Below are positions 11,610-19,442 of a stretch of DNA of 64,000 nucleotides, in pieces. The notes under the pieces were generated by a model that searched no databases, was not told the origin of the DNA, and saw only the letters and a program-made list of their open reading frames with translations. Origin of the DNA: Leifsonia tongyongensis (lineage in GTDB: Bacteria; Actinomycetota; Actinomycetes; Actinomycetales; Microbacteriaceae); NCBI RefSeq assembly GCF_010686705.1, contig NZ_JAAGWY010000001.1:1550001-1614000 (forward strand), read 5' to 3'. The translations under genes were made by a program, and so were the position numbers. Positions within the stretch are counted from its first letter, which is position 1. Each line of letters opens with the position of its first letter.

Positions 11610-12622
11610 GTTCTCTGCGCTCGACGGTGTGCGCGAGCTGCCGGCCGAATGGTGTCGGACGGACGCTCACCGAACTCGCTGCGGTAGGCCGCTGCGAATC
11701 TCCCGAGATGGACGAAGCCCCAGCGCGCGGCGACCTCAGTCACCCTCACCGAGCCGGGTTCGGCCGCGGCCAGTTCATCATGTACCTTTTCGAGTCTGTG
11801 CCGCCGCAGGTATGCCATCGGCGTCGTATCGAGCGACCGGCGGAATCCGTCCTGCAAACTACGCACGCTCAGCGACACCTCTGCGGCCAGTTCAGTCACG
11901 GTCCACGGATGCGCAGGGTTGCCGAGCAAGAGCTCAACGGCGCGCGAGACGGGCCGCACTCCGGTGGCAGGCGACGGACGGGCCAGCGCGGCCGAGTGGT
12001 TGTGCCTCTGCGCGAAAAGAAGGCAGTGAATCAGAAGCTGTTCCAGCCGCTGCTTCGCCAACGGATGTGCAAGTGGGCCGCCCTCCAGCTTCGAGGCGTC
12101 GTCGATCATCCGCAGGGTCTGCATCATCAGCTGCGCTCCCGGCGTCGTGAGATCCAGTTCTGCGCTGAATTCGAGCGGACGAACACGGCCGTCGCCGAGC
12201 AGGTTCTCCACTTCGAGCTGTAGCTGGTGGCGGGGGATCATCAGGGAAAGCTGAGCAAATCGTTGTCCGGAGTCGATCGTTACCGGACGTCCCGGCATGA
12301 AGATCCCTGCCGTCTGCGGCGTTCCGTAGATCCGCGAGCCGAGACCTGCACGCATTGTCGCCCGACCGCTGGTCGGGATGTCGATGTGGTAATTCTCGGC
12401 CTCCGCCGTTTCGAGGCGCACGGCACCCTGAAAGCGCATGTAGCCGCACATGAGGCGGCCCACCTTCAGGGCGTTGAGTTTCATGTCGATGATGCTGGAG
12501 GCGCGCGCCGCAGGGAAGTCGACGGGTAGAAAGATGGCGGTGAGGGCCCGGCGGGCCTGGTCGACGCCGCGGCAGGACGCGACGCGTCGACTACCGAAGA
12601 TCTCGCCGGCGTCCAACTGCAT
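11606..12622 (-). CDS. AraC-family transcriptional regulator
   Basis: 338 residues. The N-terminal ~1-220 resemble the AraC-binding-like (cupin-type) ligand domain. The C-terminal ~100 residues form the double HTH of AraC/XylS (WTVTELAAEVSLSVRSLQDGFRRSLDTTPMAYLRRHRLEKVHDEL ... ARWGFVHLGRFAAAYRSEFGERPSDTIR). It lies just downstream of and on the same strand as the SDR gene, with a 9-nt gap. It may be cotranscribed with the SDR gene and control catabolic genes. Effector unknown. Confidence 0.9.
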   Translation of the reverse strand: MQLDAGEIFGSRRVASCRGVDQARRALTAIFLPVDFPAARASSIIDMKLNALKVGRLMCGYMRFQGAVRLETAEAENYHIDIPTSGRATMRAGLGSRIYGTPQTAGIFMPGRPVTIDSGQRFAQLSLMIPRHQLQLEVENLLGDGRVRPLEFSAELDLTTPGAQLMMQTLRMIDDASKLEGGPLAHPLAKQRLEQLLIHCLLFAQRHNHSAALARPSPATGVRPVSRAVELLLGNPAHPWTVTELAAEVSLSVRSLQDGFRRSLDTTPMAYLRRHRLEKVHDELAAAEPGSVRVTEVAARWGFVHLGRFAAAYRSEFGERPSDTIRPAARAHRRAQRT

Positions 12623-12631
12623 GCCGCGATT

Positions 12632-13525
12632 CTAGGCGTCGATGCTGAGGGCGTTGTCGGCTCTGCGCGCAGATCGGACAGGTGGAGCACCGAAGGCGAG
12701 CGAAGCGGACAGCTCGCGGTGTGCGTCGATCTGGCCCTGAACGGTGGCGAGGTTCTGCTCGACGCGCTCCATGACGTCGGCGCCGGCCACGAATCGCAGC
12801 GGCAGCTTTCCGGAGTCGGAGAGCGTGACAAGTGCCTGGGCGAGTTTCTTCGGGTCGCCGCCCTGCTGCCCGTTCATGCCCTTCCACGCCTCGATGGTCT
12901 GCGCAGTGAGTTCGGCATAGTCCTCGATATCCAGCTCCGGCCAGATCGTCGACGAACCCTCGACTAACAGCTCGGTACGGAAGAAGCCGGGCTCGACCGC
13001 CATCGTCGAGATGCCGAAGCGTTCGACGTCGTACCGCAGCGACTCCATCCATCCTTCGAGGGCGAATTTCGATGCGGCGTAGGCAGCGACGAACTCCTGG
13101 CCCATGAGGCCGGCAGCCGAGGTGACGGTGATGACCTGGCCCGAGCGCTGCTTGCGCATCACTGGCAGGATCGCCCGGGTGACGTTGGTGGGACCGAAGA
13201 AGTTCGTCTCCATCTGGGCGCGGAATTGCTCCGGGCTGATGTTCTCGAAATAGCCGGCGTAGAAGTTTCCGGCGTTGTTCACCAGCACGTCGATCCGGCC
13301 GAAGCGGTCGACGGCAGTCTGCACGGCAGCCTCAGTGGCGGACGGGTCGGTGATGTCGAGAGCGACGACCAGCAGGTTCTCGTGCTCACCGATCGCGTCG
13401 ACCACCTTCTTCGGGTCACGGCCGGTCGCGACGACGGAGTGTCCGGCGGCGAGGGCGGCCTGGGCGATGTCGATGCCGAGGCCTCGGCCGGCACCGGTAA
13501 TGAACCACACATTGTTTTCTGTCAT
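12632..13525 (-). CDS. Short-chain dehydrogenase/reductase
   Basis: 297 residues with the classical SDR pattern: nucleotide-binding TGAGRGLG (~10-17), NNAG (~88-91), catalytic Ser in VTSAAG and the YxxxK pair (YAASK, ~154-158), then the PG motif VEPGFF. It is an NAD(P)-dependent oxidoreductase; the substrate cannot be told. It is divergent from an XRE/MmyB-type regulator at 13627, a frequent arrangement in which the regulator controls the SDR. No convincing ribosome-binding site precedes the ATG. Confidence 0.92.
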   Translation of the reverse strand: MTENNVWFITGAGRGLGIDIAQAALAAGHSVVATGRDPKKVVDAIGEHENLLVVALDITDPSATEAAVQTAVDRFGRIDVLVNNAGNFYAGYFENISPEQFRAQMETNFFGPTNVTRAILPVMRKQRSGQVITVTSAAGLMGQEFVAAYAASKFALEGWMESLRYDVERFGISTMAVEPGFFRTELLVEGSSTIWPELDIEDYAELTAQTIEAWKGMNGQQGGDPKKLAQALVTLSDSGKLPLRFVAGADVMERVEQNLATVQGQIDAHRELSASLAFGAPPVRSARRADNALSIDA

Positions 13526-13595
13526 GACTGACAGTCAATGTTGCTTTCCGGGCGGCAGGGAGTCCCCACCGATCCGGTTAATGCCAGTGACTCCC
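13526..13595. promoter_or_regulatory. Divergent SDR/XRE control region with inverted repeats
   Basis: An 11-bp palindrome GACTG-A-CAGTC (13526-13536) touches the SDR start. A longer pair AGGGAGTC ... GACTCCCT has its half-sites about 25 nt apart (13557-13564 and 13589-13596). Both are plausible operators for the divergent XRE regulator. Confidence 0.4.
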
Positions 13596-13626
13596 TCACC
13601 TGCGGACGGTGTCGTAGATTCGGGGC

Positions 13627-14526
13627 ATGGACACTCCGAACGACATTCGGGAGTTCCTGACCAGCAGACGGGCCAGGCTCACTCCAGAGCAGGCCGGCCT
13701 GCCGAACTTCGGCGGACGCCGACGCGTGCCCGGCCTCCGGCGGGAAGAAGTGGCTCTGCTTGCCGGGATGAGCGTCGAGTACTACGTCCGCTTCGAACGC
13801 GGCAACGCGAAGGGTGTCTCGGAAGCGGTGCTCGAGGGCATCAGCCGCGCCCTCCGGCTCGACGACGCCGAACGATCCCACCTCTACGATCTGGTGCGTG
13901 CCGCCAACGAGGGCGTGCATCCGCAACGCAGGCGAGGCCGCCCGAAGACACAGCAGGTCCGTCCGAGCATCCAGCAGCTCATCGACGCGATGGCCGATGT
14001 TCCCGTCTTCGTCCAAAACGGGCGCCTGGACATTCTCGCGACGAACAGACTCGGCCTCGCCGTCTTCTCCGAGCTTTACGTGCAGCCGCAGCGACCGGCG
14101 AACTTCGGCCGGTTCGTGTTCCTCGACCCCCGCGCCGAGGCCTTCTACCCCGACTGGGACGACGCGGCCTACCAGACCGTCGCTCTGCTCCGAAGCGAGG
14201 CAGGGCGCTCGCCGGATGACCGTATCCTCAGCGACCTTGTCGGTGAACTCTCAACGCGCAGCAACCGGTTCCGGACCCTGTGGGCGTCCCACGATGTTCG
14301 TGAACACCGCACCGGGATCAAGAGCATCACCCACCCGGTGGTCGGCGACCTCGATCTTCAGTACGAGGCGATGGACCTCTCGTCCGAGCGCGGTCTCCAG
14401 CTCATCGCCTACAGCGCACCCCCCGGCTCGCCGACAGCGGATGCCCTCAAGCTCCTTTCCAGCTGGGCGGTGACCGACGAACATGCCGGATCGGAACGGA
14501 CGGACGCGACAAAGGATTCCGCGTAG
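13627..14526 (+). CDS. XRE-family regulator with MmyB-like ligand domain
   Basis: 299 residues. An N-terminal Cro/C1 HTH (RRRVPGLRREEVALLAGMSVEYYVRFERGNAKGVSE, ~30-66) is followed by the MmyB-like domain typical of actinobacterial regulators that bind fatty-acid-like ligands (NRLGLAVFSELY ... FARFVFLDPRAEAFY type pattern). It is divergent from the SDR gene, which is its most likely target. A short GGGG stretch precedes the ATG. Confidence 0.9.
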   Translation: MDTPNDIREFLTSRRARLTPEQAGLPNFGGRRRVPGLRREEVALLAGMSVEYYVRFERGNAKGVSEAVLEGISRALRLDDAERSHLYDLVRAANEGVHPQRRRGRPKTQQVRPSIQQLIDAMADVPVFVQNGRLDILATNRLGLAVFSELYVQPQRPANFGRFVFLDPRAEAFYPDWDDAAYQTVALLRSEAGRSPDDRILSDLVGELSTRSNRFRTLWASHDVREHRTGIKSITHPVVGDLDLQYEAMDLSSERGLQLIAYSAPPGSPTADALKLLSSWAVTDEHAGSERTDATKDSA

Positions 14527-14591
14527 GTGCTCTTGATCCGGCCAGTCCGCTGATGCTTATGGGACAGGTCGGCCACGACCGTACTTAGTGC

Positions 14592-14987
14592 CTACTCCGG
14601 CACTTCCCTTCCGTGGACGATCAGGCCGTAGATGATCAGTACGTCGACAGAGATCACGATGACCGACCACCAGGGCTGGGCGGGTACGAGGAACAGCTGT
14701 TCGATCGCGCTGACTGTCGCGATGACGACGGCGATCGATCGCGCCCAACCGTAGCCCGCACGGACCCCGCCGGCTGTCGCGATGAGCAGCAGCCCGATGA
14801 TGAGGTTCGACCAGCCGTAGCCGTTGAGGCTCATCAAGAACAGGCCGCCGCGGCTCACTTCGTAGTAGCCGGCCGGAGTGAAGAAGGCGATGACCGCTTG
14901 CAGAAGGTTGAAGATGCCGTCGACCACCAGCAGAACGACAGCGAATGCAACCCAGCCGCTCCCGCCCGATTCCTGTGAGCCGCTCAT
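14592..14987 (-). CDS. DUF7144 family four-helix membrane protein
   Basis: 131 residues with about four hydrophobic segments (GWVAFAVVLLVVDGIFNLL; the helix after GWSNLI; RSIAVVIATVSAIEQLFL; SVIVISVDVLIIYGLIV). The spacing and the tryptophan/glycine motifs match the actinobacterial DUF7144 family. The function of that family is unknown. It is a monocistronic gene, convergent with the XRE regulator. The stretch 14988-15178 before the next gene holds no other ORF. Confidence 0.8.
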   Translation of the reverse strand: MSGSQESGGSGWVAFAVVLLVVDGIFNLLQAVIAFFTPAGYYEVSRGGLFLMSLNGYGWSNLIIGLLLIATAGGVRAGYGWARSIAVVIATVSAIEQLFLVPAQPWWSVIVISVDVLIIYGLIVHGREVPE

Positions 14988-15178
14988 ACGGATAACAATG
15001 CACTGGCCCAGACAGGTGGGGAATAGCCCGATCCGGGTGATTTCACAGCCTCGATCAGTCGGGCTGACCGTTTGGCCTCATTTCTTGCACGTTTTGACCG
15101 CGACCGATCAGTATGGCCGAATCGCCTCCGGTGGCATCAAGCTTCGAGTGGCATCAATGGCCGAAAGGGAGAACACGC

Positions 15179-16264
15179 GTGACAGAAATCAACTGGGACG
15201 AACTCGACGCCCTGCACCTGAAGTCCTGGACGCCACGGGCGCAACTGAGTCTTCCGGTGACGAATGTCCCGCGCAGTGCAGTGCCGTCCGTCGACGTGCA
15301 CAACCACCTCGGCCGGTCGCTGAATGACGGCGAGTGGATGTTCGACGACGTGTCGCGGCTGATCAGCATCATGGACCAAGCGAATGTGCGGACCATCGTC
15401 AACCTCGACGGGATGTGGGGGGATGAGCTCAGCGAGAACATCGAACGATACGACGCCGCCTACCCCGGCCGGTTCGCGACGTTCTGCCGGCTCGAGTGGG
15501 AGAAGCTCGCAGAACCCGACGGTGCCGACCAGCTGATTGCATCCCTCGACGACAGCAAGCGCCGCGGGGCGCGTGGTGTGAAGGTCTGGAAGAATCTCGG
15601 TTTGTCGGTGCGGGACGCCGACGGTGCCCTGATCCTGCCCGATGATCCCCGCGTCATCCGGGTGCTGGAACATGCGGGTCGCGTGGGGCTGCCGGTCCTC
15701 ATCCACGTCGCCGATCCGAAGGCGTTCTTCGCGCCCCTTGACGAGACCAACGAGCGCATCGACGAGTTGCGCGGCCAGCGCGACTGGTGGTTCGGCGATA
15801 CCGACGTCTACCCGACCTTCGACCGACTCGTCGACGGGTTGGCGACGCTCGTGATCGCGACACCGGGAACGACGTACATCGGTGCTCACATCGGTTGCGT
15901 AGGCGAAGATCTGGACTGGGTCGAGCGTCTCTTCGAACGCGCCGACAACTTCCATGTGGACATGGGCGGCCGGATGGCCGAGATCGGCCGGCAGCCGCGC
16001 AGGTTCGCCGCCCTGGCGAGGCGATACCCGGAGCGCGTGTTGTTCGGTACCGACATCTACCCCGCCTCCACCGAGGCCTACGCGCTCTACTTCCGCTTCC
16101 TCGAGACGGAGGACGAGGCGTTCGACTACGCGCCGGAGGAGTCGATTCCTCCGCAGGGACGATGGACTGTCTCTGCCCTCGGTCTTGACCTGCCGGCGCT
16201 CGCCGCCGTCTACTCCGACAACGCCTGCCGGATCCTGGCCTTGTCGGAGCCGACCGCACTGTAG
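15179..16264 (+). CDS. Amidohydrolase family protein (metal-dependent, TIM barrel)
   Basis: 361 residues from the GTG start. Metal-ligand motifs fit the amidohydrolase-2 type: VDVHNHLG near the N-terminus, IHVADP at mid-length, IGAHIGC (second metal/His region) and VLFGTDIYP (catalytic Asp). The start GTG at 15179 (MTEINWDEL) is preferred over an upstream ATG at 15113, because AAGGGAGA lies ~8 nt upstream of it and the extra 22 residues look non-coding. Substrate unknown; this subfamily includes decarboxylases and hydrolases. Confidence 0.85.
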   Translation: MTEINWDELDALHLKSWTPRAQLSLPVTNVPRSAVPSVDVHNHLGRSLNDGEWMFDDVSRLISIMDQANVRTIVNLDGMWGDELSENIERYDAAYPGRFATFCRLEWEKLAEPDGADQLIASLDDSKRRGARGVKVWKNLGLSVRDADGALILPDDPRVIRVLEHAGRVGLPVLIHVADPKAFFAPLDETNERIDELRGQRDWWFGDTDVYPTFDRLVDGLATLVIATPGTTYIGAHIGCVGEDLDWVERLFERADNFHVDMGGRMAEIGRQPRRFAALARRYPERVLFGTDIYPASTEAYALYFRFLETEDEAFDYAPEESIPPQGRWTVSALGLDLPALAAVYSDNACRILALSEPTAL

Positions 16265-16337
16265 ACGAGACAGCGAAGGAGCGTTTATTGGGCTTCCGGC
16301 AGCGACGAAGCCGACCGCATGGGAGCAGAATGACAGG

Positions 16338-16784
16338 GTGACGGCCTACAGCGACAGGGCAGTGAACGACTACCTCGCGTCCCTCGATGAGCAGACCGCG
16401 GAAGACAGCGCGACGCTGATCGACATGATGATGCGGATCAGTGGGCACGAGCCGAAACTCTGGAACGTCGGCACGCTCGGGTTCGGCACGTATCACTACA
16501 CGTACGACAGCGGGCGCGAAGGCGACGGCCACACGATCGGCTTCTATCCGCGCAAAGGCAAGATCACCGTGTACCTGATGGACGGCACGGCGCGGCACGC
16601 GGAGCTGCTGGCTCGATTGGGTAAACACACCGGAACCGGATACTGCATCTACATCAAGCGGCTCAGCGATATCGAGCTGCCGGTTCTCGAGCAGCTTGTC
16701 CGCGAGTCCTGCGACTTCATCGAGTCGCTTGCTCAGCAGGGTCCGATCCGGAACATCCTCTGGAAGACGGAATCAGGCGGCTGA
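16338..16784 (+). CDS. DUF1801 domain protein
   Basis: 148 residues from GTG. The pattern VNDYLASL ... DSATLIDMMMRISGHEPKLWNVGTLGFGTYHYTYDSGREGDGHTIGFYPRKGKITVYL is characteristic of DUF1801 (YdhG-like). In this family a single small alpha/beta domain of unknown function is present, often linked to iron or stress. GTG is chosen as the only start that removes the non-coding extension; AGG lies just upstream. Downstream of the amidohydrolase on the same strand. Confidence 0.78.
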   Translation: MTAYSDRAVNDYLASLDEQTAEDSATLIDMMMRISGHEPKLWNVGTLGFGTYHYTYDSGREGDGHTIGFYPRKGKITVYLMDGTARHAELLARLGKHTGTGYCIYIKRLSDIELPVLEQLVRESCDFIESLAQQGPIRNILWKTESGG

Positions 16785-16851
16785 CCGCCACGGCGGCCGT
16801 GGCGCAGGGCGGCTCCGGAAGGATCCGAGCCGCCCGTGCGTTAATGAGCCC

Positions 16852-17259
16852 ATGGGTTGGAATGACGACGTCATCAAGACGTTCCGCGAAAGCAAGGGCA
16901 CCAAGAACTACTGGGGGCCGAAGCTGGTGATCTTGCACACGATCGGGGCCAAGTCCGGCGAGCCGCGCCTGAATCCGGTCGTCGGGTTCCGGGACGAGAC
17001 CGGATGGCGCGTGGTCGCGTCGAAAGGCGGCTCGCCCGAGAACCCCGCGTGGTACCACAACCTGCGAGCACATCCGTCGATCGAGATCGAGGCCCTTGTG
17101 GATGGAGAGGTCGTGACGGTGCCGGTGCTCGCGACCGAGGTCGGGGCCGATGAGTGGCGCGAAGCGTACGACGCGATCGTGGCCGAGGAGCCGCAGTTCG
17201 GTGGATACCTCGACAAGACCGATCGCCGTATCCCGGTCTTCCAGCTCACCCGCCGTTAG
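16852..17259 (+). CDS. Deazaflavin (F420)-dependent nitroreductase-family protein
   Basis: 135 residues. It matches the Ddn/FDR-A type split-barrel family: LVILHTIGAKSGEPRLNPVVGFRDE, then the conserved SKGGSPENPAWYHNLRAHPSIEIE block that forms the F420 pocket, and a C-terminal RRIPVFQLTRR. It is a predicted F420H2-dependent reductase of unknown substrate. The start at MGWNDDVIKTF is chosen because residues before it are low-complexity read-through. Confidence 0.9.
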   Translation: MGWNDDVIKTFRESKGTKNYWGPKLVILHTIGAKSGEPRLNPVVGFRDETGWRVVASKGGSPENPAWYHNLRAHPSIEIEALVDGEVVTVPVLATEVGADEWREAYDAIVAEEPQFGGYLDKTDRRIPVFQLTRR

Positions 17260-17286
17260 TCGCTCCTGGACTCTGCCCGCACTCGG

Positions 17287-17928
17287 TCAGGCGGCCAGGT
17301 GGAAGGTGTTCGCGAAGCGGCCCAGAAGGTTCCGGTGCCCTCCGAGCACTTCGACGATCCCGGTCGAGATCGCGCGGTCGGGAGCGAGCTCGCCGGTGAT
17401 GAGTCGGCGGATGCCCGGCCCCGTCGCGAACGCCAGGTCGGCCGGCCCGTCGCCGCGTTGCACGTCGAGCACGGTGCCGTCGACGCGGATGAGAAGCTCG
17501 GCTTGCCCGAAACGGCCCGCGTATGCAGTGGCGGGCAGGCGCGAGGCCACCTCCGGCCGGAACGCAGCGCGGAGATCGATTGTCATCGAATCCGGTGTGA
17601 TGATCTGCTCATCTCGCGGATCGGCGAGCGCCTTGAAGCCCCAGGCTCCGAGAGCGAGCACGATCGGCTCGAGCTCGCGGCCGTAGGGCGTCAGCTCGTA
17701 GACGATGATGCGCGAGTGCGGCGCTCGCCGCAGCACCCCCGCTGCCTGCAGCTCTTTGAGCCGCGCCGCCAGGATGTTGGTCGGGATCCGGGGGAGCCCT
17801 GCGGCCAACTCGCCGTAACGGCGCGGCCCGACGAGCAGGTCGCGCACGATGAGCATGGCCCAGCGTTCGCCAACGAGTTCGAGCGCCTGCGTCACGCCCG
17901 AATACTGCCCGTATTCGCGTGCGGCCAA
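17287..17928 (-). CDS. HxlR-family winged-helix regulator with C-terminal SCP2-like domain
   Basis: 213 residues. The HxlR-type HTH occupies the N-terminal ~100 residues (LELVGERWAMLIVRDLLVGPRRYGELAAGLPRIPTNILAARLKELQAAGVL). The C-terminal half resembles a small sterol-carrier-like domain. It starts with TTG, 4 nt after the stop of the VOC gene. The AAGAGG box is inside the VOC end, and the N-terminal MAAREYGQY fits family members. It is probably cotranscribed with the upstream VOC protein. Confidence 0.88.
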   Translation of the reverse strand: MAAREYGQYSGVTQALELVGERWAMLIVRDLLVGPRRYGELAAGLPRIPTNILAARLKELQAAGVLRRAPHSRIIVYELTPYGRELEPIVLALGAWGFKALADPRDEQIITPDSMTIDLRAAFRPEVASRLPATAYAGRFGQAELLIRVDGTVLDVQRGDGPADLAFATGPGIRRLITGELAPDRAISTGIVEVLGGHRNLLGRFANTFHLAA

Positions 17929-17932
17929 CCCC

Positions 17933-18367
17933 TCAGACCTCTTGGTCGGCGAGGGTCTCCGCGGCCGGCATGGCGGCGGACGGGTCGAACCAGCCGAACT
18001 CGAGGATGTTGCCGTCGGGGTCGTTGAGCTGGCGTTGGTACATGAATCCGTAGTCCGTCGCGGGGTGCGGTTCCACGCCTCCGGCTGCGATGCCGTCGGT
18101 CACGGTTTTGTCGACGTCGTCCCGGCTGTCGAGGAAGATGGCCGTGGACACCGACGGGCTCACGGCGGGGTCGCCGAGTGGAAGCTCGGTGAACGTCTGG
18201 AAATACTCACGCGTCAGGATCATGAGGTAGCTGTGGTCCTGTTCGACGACGATGCAGGCGCCGTTGTGGTCCGACATCGCCGAATTGAGGGTGAAGCCGA
18301 TCGCCGTGTAGAACGCCTTCGAGCGCTCCAGGTCGGTCGCCGGCAGGTTGACGAACATCGCAGTCAT
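17933..18367 (-). CDS. VOC-family (glyoxalase/bleomycin-resistance fold) protein
   Basis: 144 residues. It shows the paired beta-alpha-beta-beta-beta modules of the vicinal oxygen chelate fold, with MFVNLPATDLERSKAFYTAIGF at the start and LNDPDGNILEFGW near the end. Ligand or substrate cannot be assigned. The start ATG at 18367 has AGAGGGA 6-7 nt upstream. An inverted repeat CACTTG-N7-CAAGTG lies ~40 nt further upstream and resembles those before the marR gene at 18820, so it may be part of that regulon. Confidence 0.85.
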   Translation of the reverse strand: MTAMFVNLPATDLERSKAFYTAIGFTLNSAMSDHNGACIVVEQDHSYLMILTREYFQTFTELPLGDPAVSPSVSTAIFLDSRDDVDKTVTDGIAAGGVEPHPATDYGFMYQRQLNDPDGNILEFGWFDPSAAMPAAETLADQEV

Positions 18368-18408
18368 CGTGGTCCCTCTCGTAGGTTTCGATCGGTGGAC
18401 GATGACAA

Positions 18409-18427
18409 CACTTGCAAAAAACAAGTG
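18409..18427. promoter_or_regulatory. Inverted repeat upstream of the VOC gene (CTTG...CAAG type)
   Basis: CACTTG-CAAAAAA-CAAGTG, perfect 6-bp arms with a 7-nt centre. It shares the CTTG...CAAG core with the repeats at 18493 and 18777. Confidence 0.55.
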
Positions 18428-18492
18428 CCGCGGTCAAGACCCCCACTATGGCGGTGCCGGCGGATGCTCGCCATCCGGTCGAAACAAGATAT

Positions 18493-18508
18493 GCTTGCGC
18501 GCGCAAGC
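18493..18508. promoter_or_regulatory. Perfect 16-bp palindrome (candidate MarR operator)
   Basis: GCTTGCGCGCGCAAGC is fully symmetric and is flanked by ACAAG (18484-18488) and CTTGT (18511-18515). It lies ~60 nt upstream of the ester-cyclase remnant. Confidence 0.6.
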
Positions 18509-18565
18509 AACTTGTTCTGGTCTGACGTCGTTGGTCCGAGAAACAAAACGAAGAAGGGAGTCGAA

Positions 18566-18823
18566 ATGGGCTCTGGGAAGGTTGTACTGGACTTCATGGA
18601 CGACGTGCTGAACAGGCACAACGGCGACCGAGCCGGGGAGTACTTCACCGAGGACATGGCGTGGCATGGCGGTACCGTCGGTACTGTCGCGGGCAGGGAT
18701 GCGGTGGCCGGGCTGATGACGACGGTCGTGACCGCAAGGGGAGATGTGGGGCCCCGCCTTCTTATCGCCGATATTGCTTGCACGAGCAAGATATATTGTG
18801 GGATGTGCGCGATTTCAACATGA
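18566..18823 (+). pseudogene. Truncated SnoaL/NTF2-like ester cyclase
   Basis: 85 codons. Residues ~1-56 (LDFMDDVLNRHNGDRAGEYFTEDMAWHGGTVGTV...GRDAVAGL) match the N-terminal half of SnoaL-like ester cyclases. Full proteins are ~130-140 residues, and after ~18735 the similarity stops. A good Shine-Dalgarno box (AAGGGAG, 6 nt from ATG) is retained, so the 5' end is original and the 3' half was lost. The frame ends with an ATGA overlap on marR, suggesting a deletion fused the remnant to the marR leader. Confidence 0.65.
18777..18790. promoter_or_regulatory. Inverted repeat before marR (candidate autoregulatory operator)
   Basis: CTTGC-ACGA-GCAAG, flanked by AT-rich arms (atattg / atatat). A TATATT hexamer (18792-18797) directly follows and could be the -10 of the marR promoter, so binding would block it. 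The start codon is at 18820. Confidence 0.6.
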
Positions 18824-19263
18824 ACGAAGACCGGTTGTGGCGTTCGCTGATGCGGCTGAACGGGACACTTCCGCGGCTGCTTGATGAGGACCTGCGAGCT
18901 TCAGGTCTCACACTGTCCGAGTTCGCGATCCTTCTCGTCCTGTCCGAGGGAGAGGATGGTCGCCGCAGGATGGGTGACCTCGCGAACGCGGCCGGTCTGT
19001 CTCCGTCCCGGACCACTCGTGTCGTCGCCGACCTCGAACGTCGAGGGTACGCGGATCGAACCCGAGACGAGACAGACGCCCGCAGCGCGGTCGCGAAGGT
19101 GACCAAGCAGGGCCGGGCTGTTGTGGCCCGGGCGTATCCGGTCCAGGTCGATCGTGCGCGATCAGTGCTCTTCGATCACCTGACCGCAGAGCAGGTCGAA
19201 GAGCTAGCCGGGGTGCTCGAGTCGTTCCTTCGCCGCGTGCAGAGCGAGCGCCCGGGGTCGTAG
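18820..19263 (+). CDS. MarR-family transcriptional regulator
   Basis: 147 residues with the MarR winged helix: LSEFAILLVLSEGEDGRRRMGDLANAAGLSPSRTTRVVADLERRGYADRTRDETDARSAVAKVT (~35-98). It probably represses its own promoter and the neighbouring VOC and ester-cyclase genes, since three similar CTTG...CAAG repeats surround them. The ATG overlaps the stop of the ester-cyclase remnant. Effector unknown; phenolic or oxidant-like compounds are common for MarR proteins. Confidence 0.9.
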   Translation: MNEDRLWRSLMRLNGTLPRLLDEDLRASGLTLSEFAILLVLSEGEDGRRRMGDLANAAGLSPSRTTRVVADLERRGYADRTRDETDARSAVAKVTKQGRAVVARAYPVQVDRARSVLFDHLTAEQVEELAGVLESFLRRVQSERPGS

Positions 19264-19267
19264 ATAG

Positions 19268-19442
19268 TCGCCGCAGCTCCGGAGCCGGCTAGTCGATGTC
19301 GACGCGGAGCGAAGCCCCTCCGAGGTCCAGGCCGCGCGGCGCCTGTTCGCGGCGATCGACGGCGACGTCCAGTCCGGTCTCGAGACGCTCCCGACGCGGC
19401 TGGTCGTCCGGGCATCCACTGCGCTGGAGCTCTTATCGGCTA
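19268..19442 (+). pseudogene. C-terminal remnant of a LacI-family regulator
   Basis: In one plus frame, without an initiation codon, the reading ends in QAARRLFAAIDGDVQ and LPTRLVVRASTA. This is the characteristic C-terminus of LacI/GalR repressors, where the last strand usually reads LP-x-LVVR-x-STA. A stop (TAG at 19265) closes the frame upstream, so only ~55 codons of similarity remain. It is a degenerate fragment between marR and the TDT transporter gene. Confidence 0.5.
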
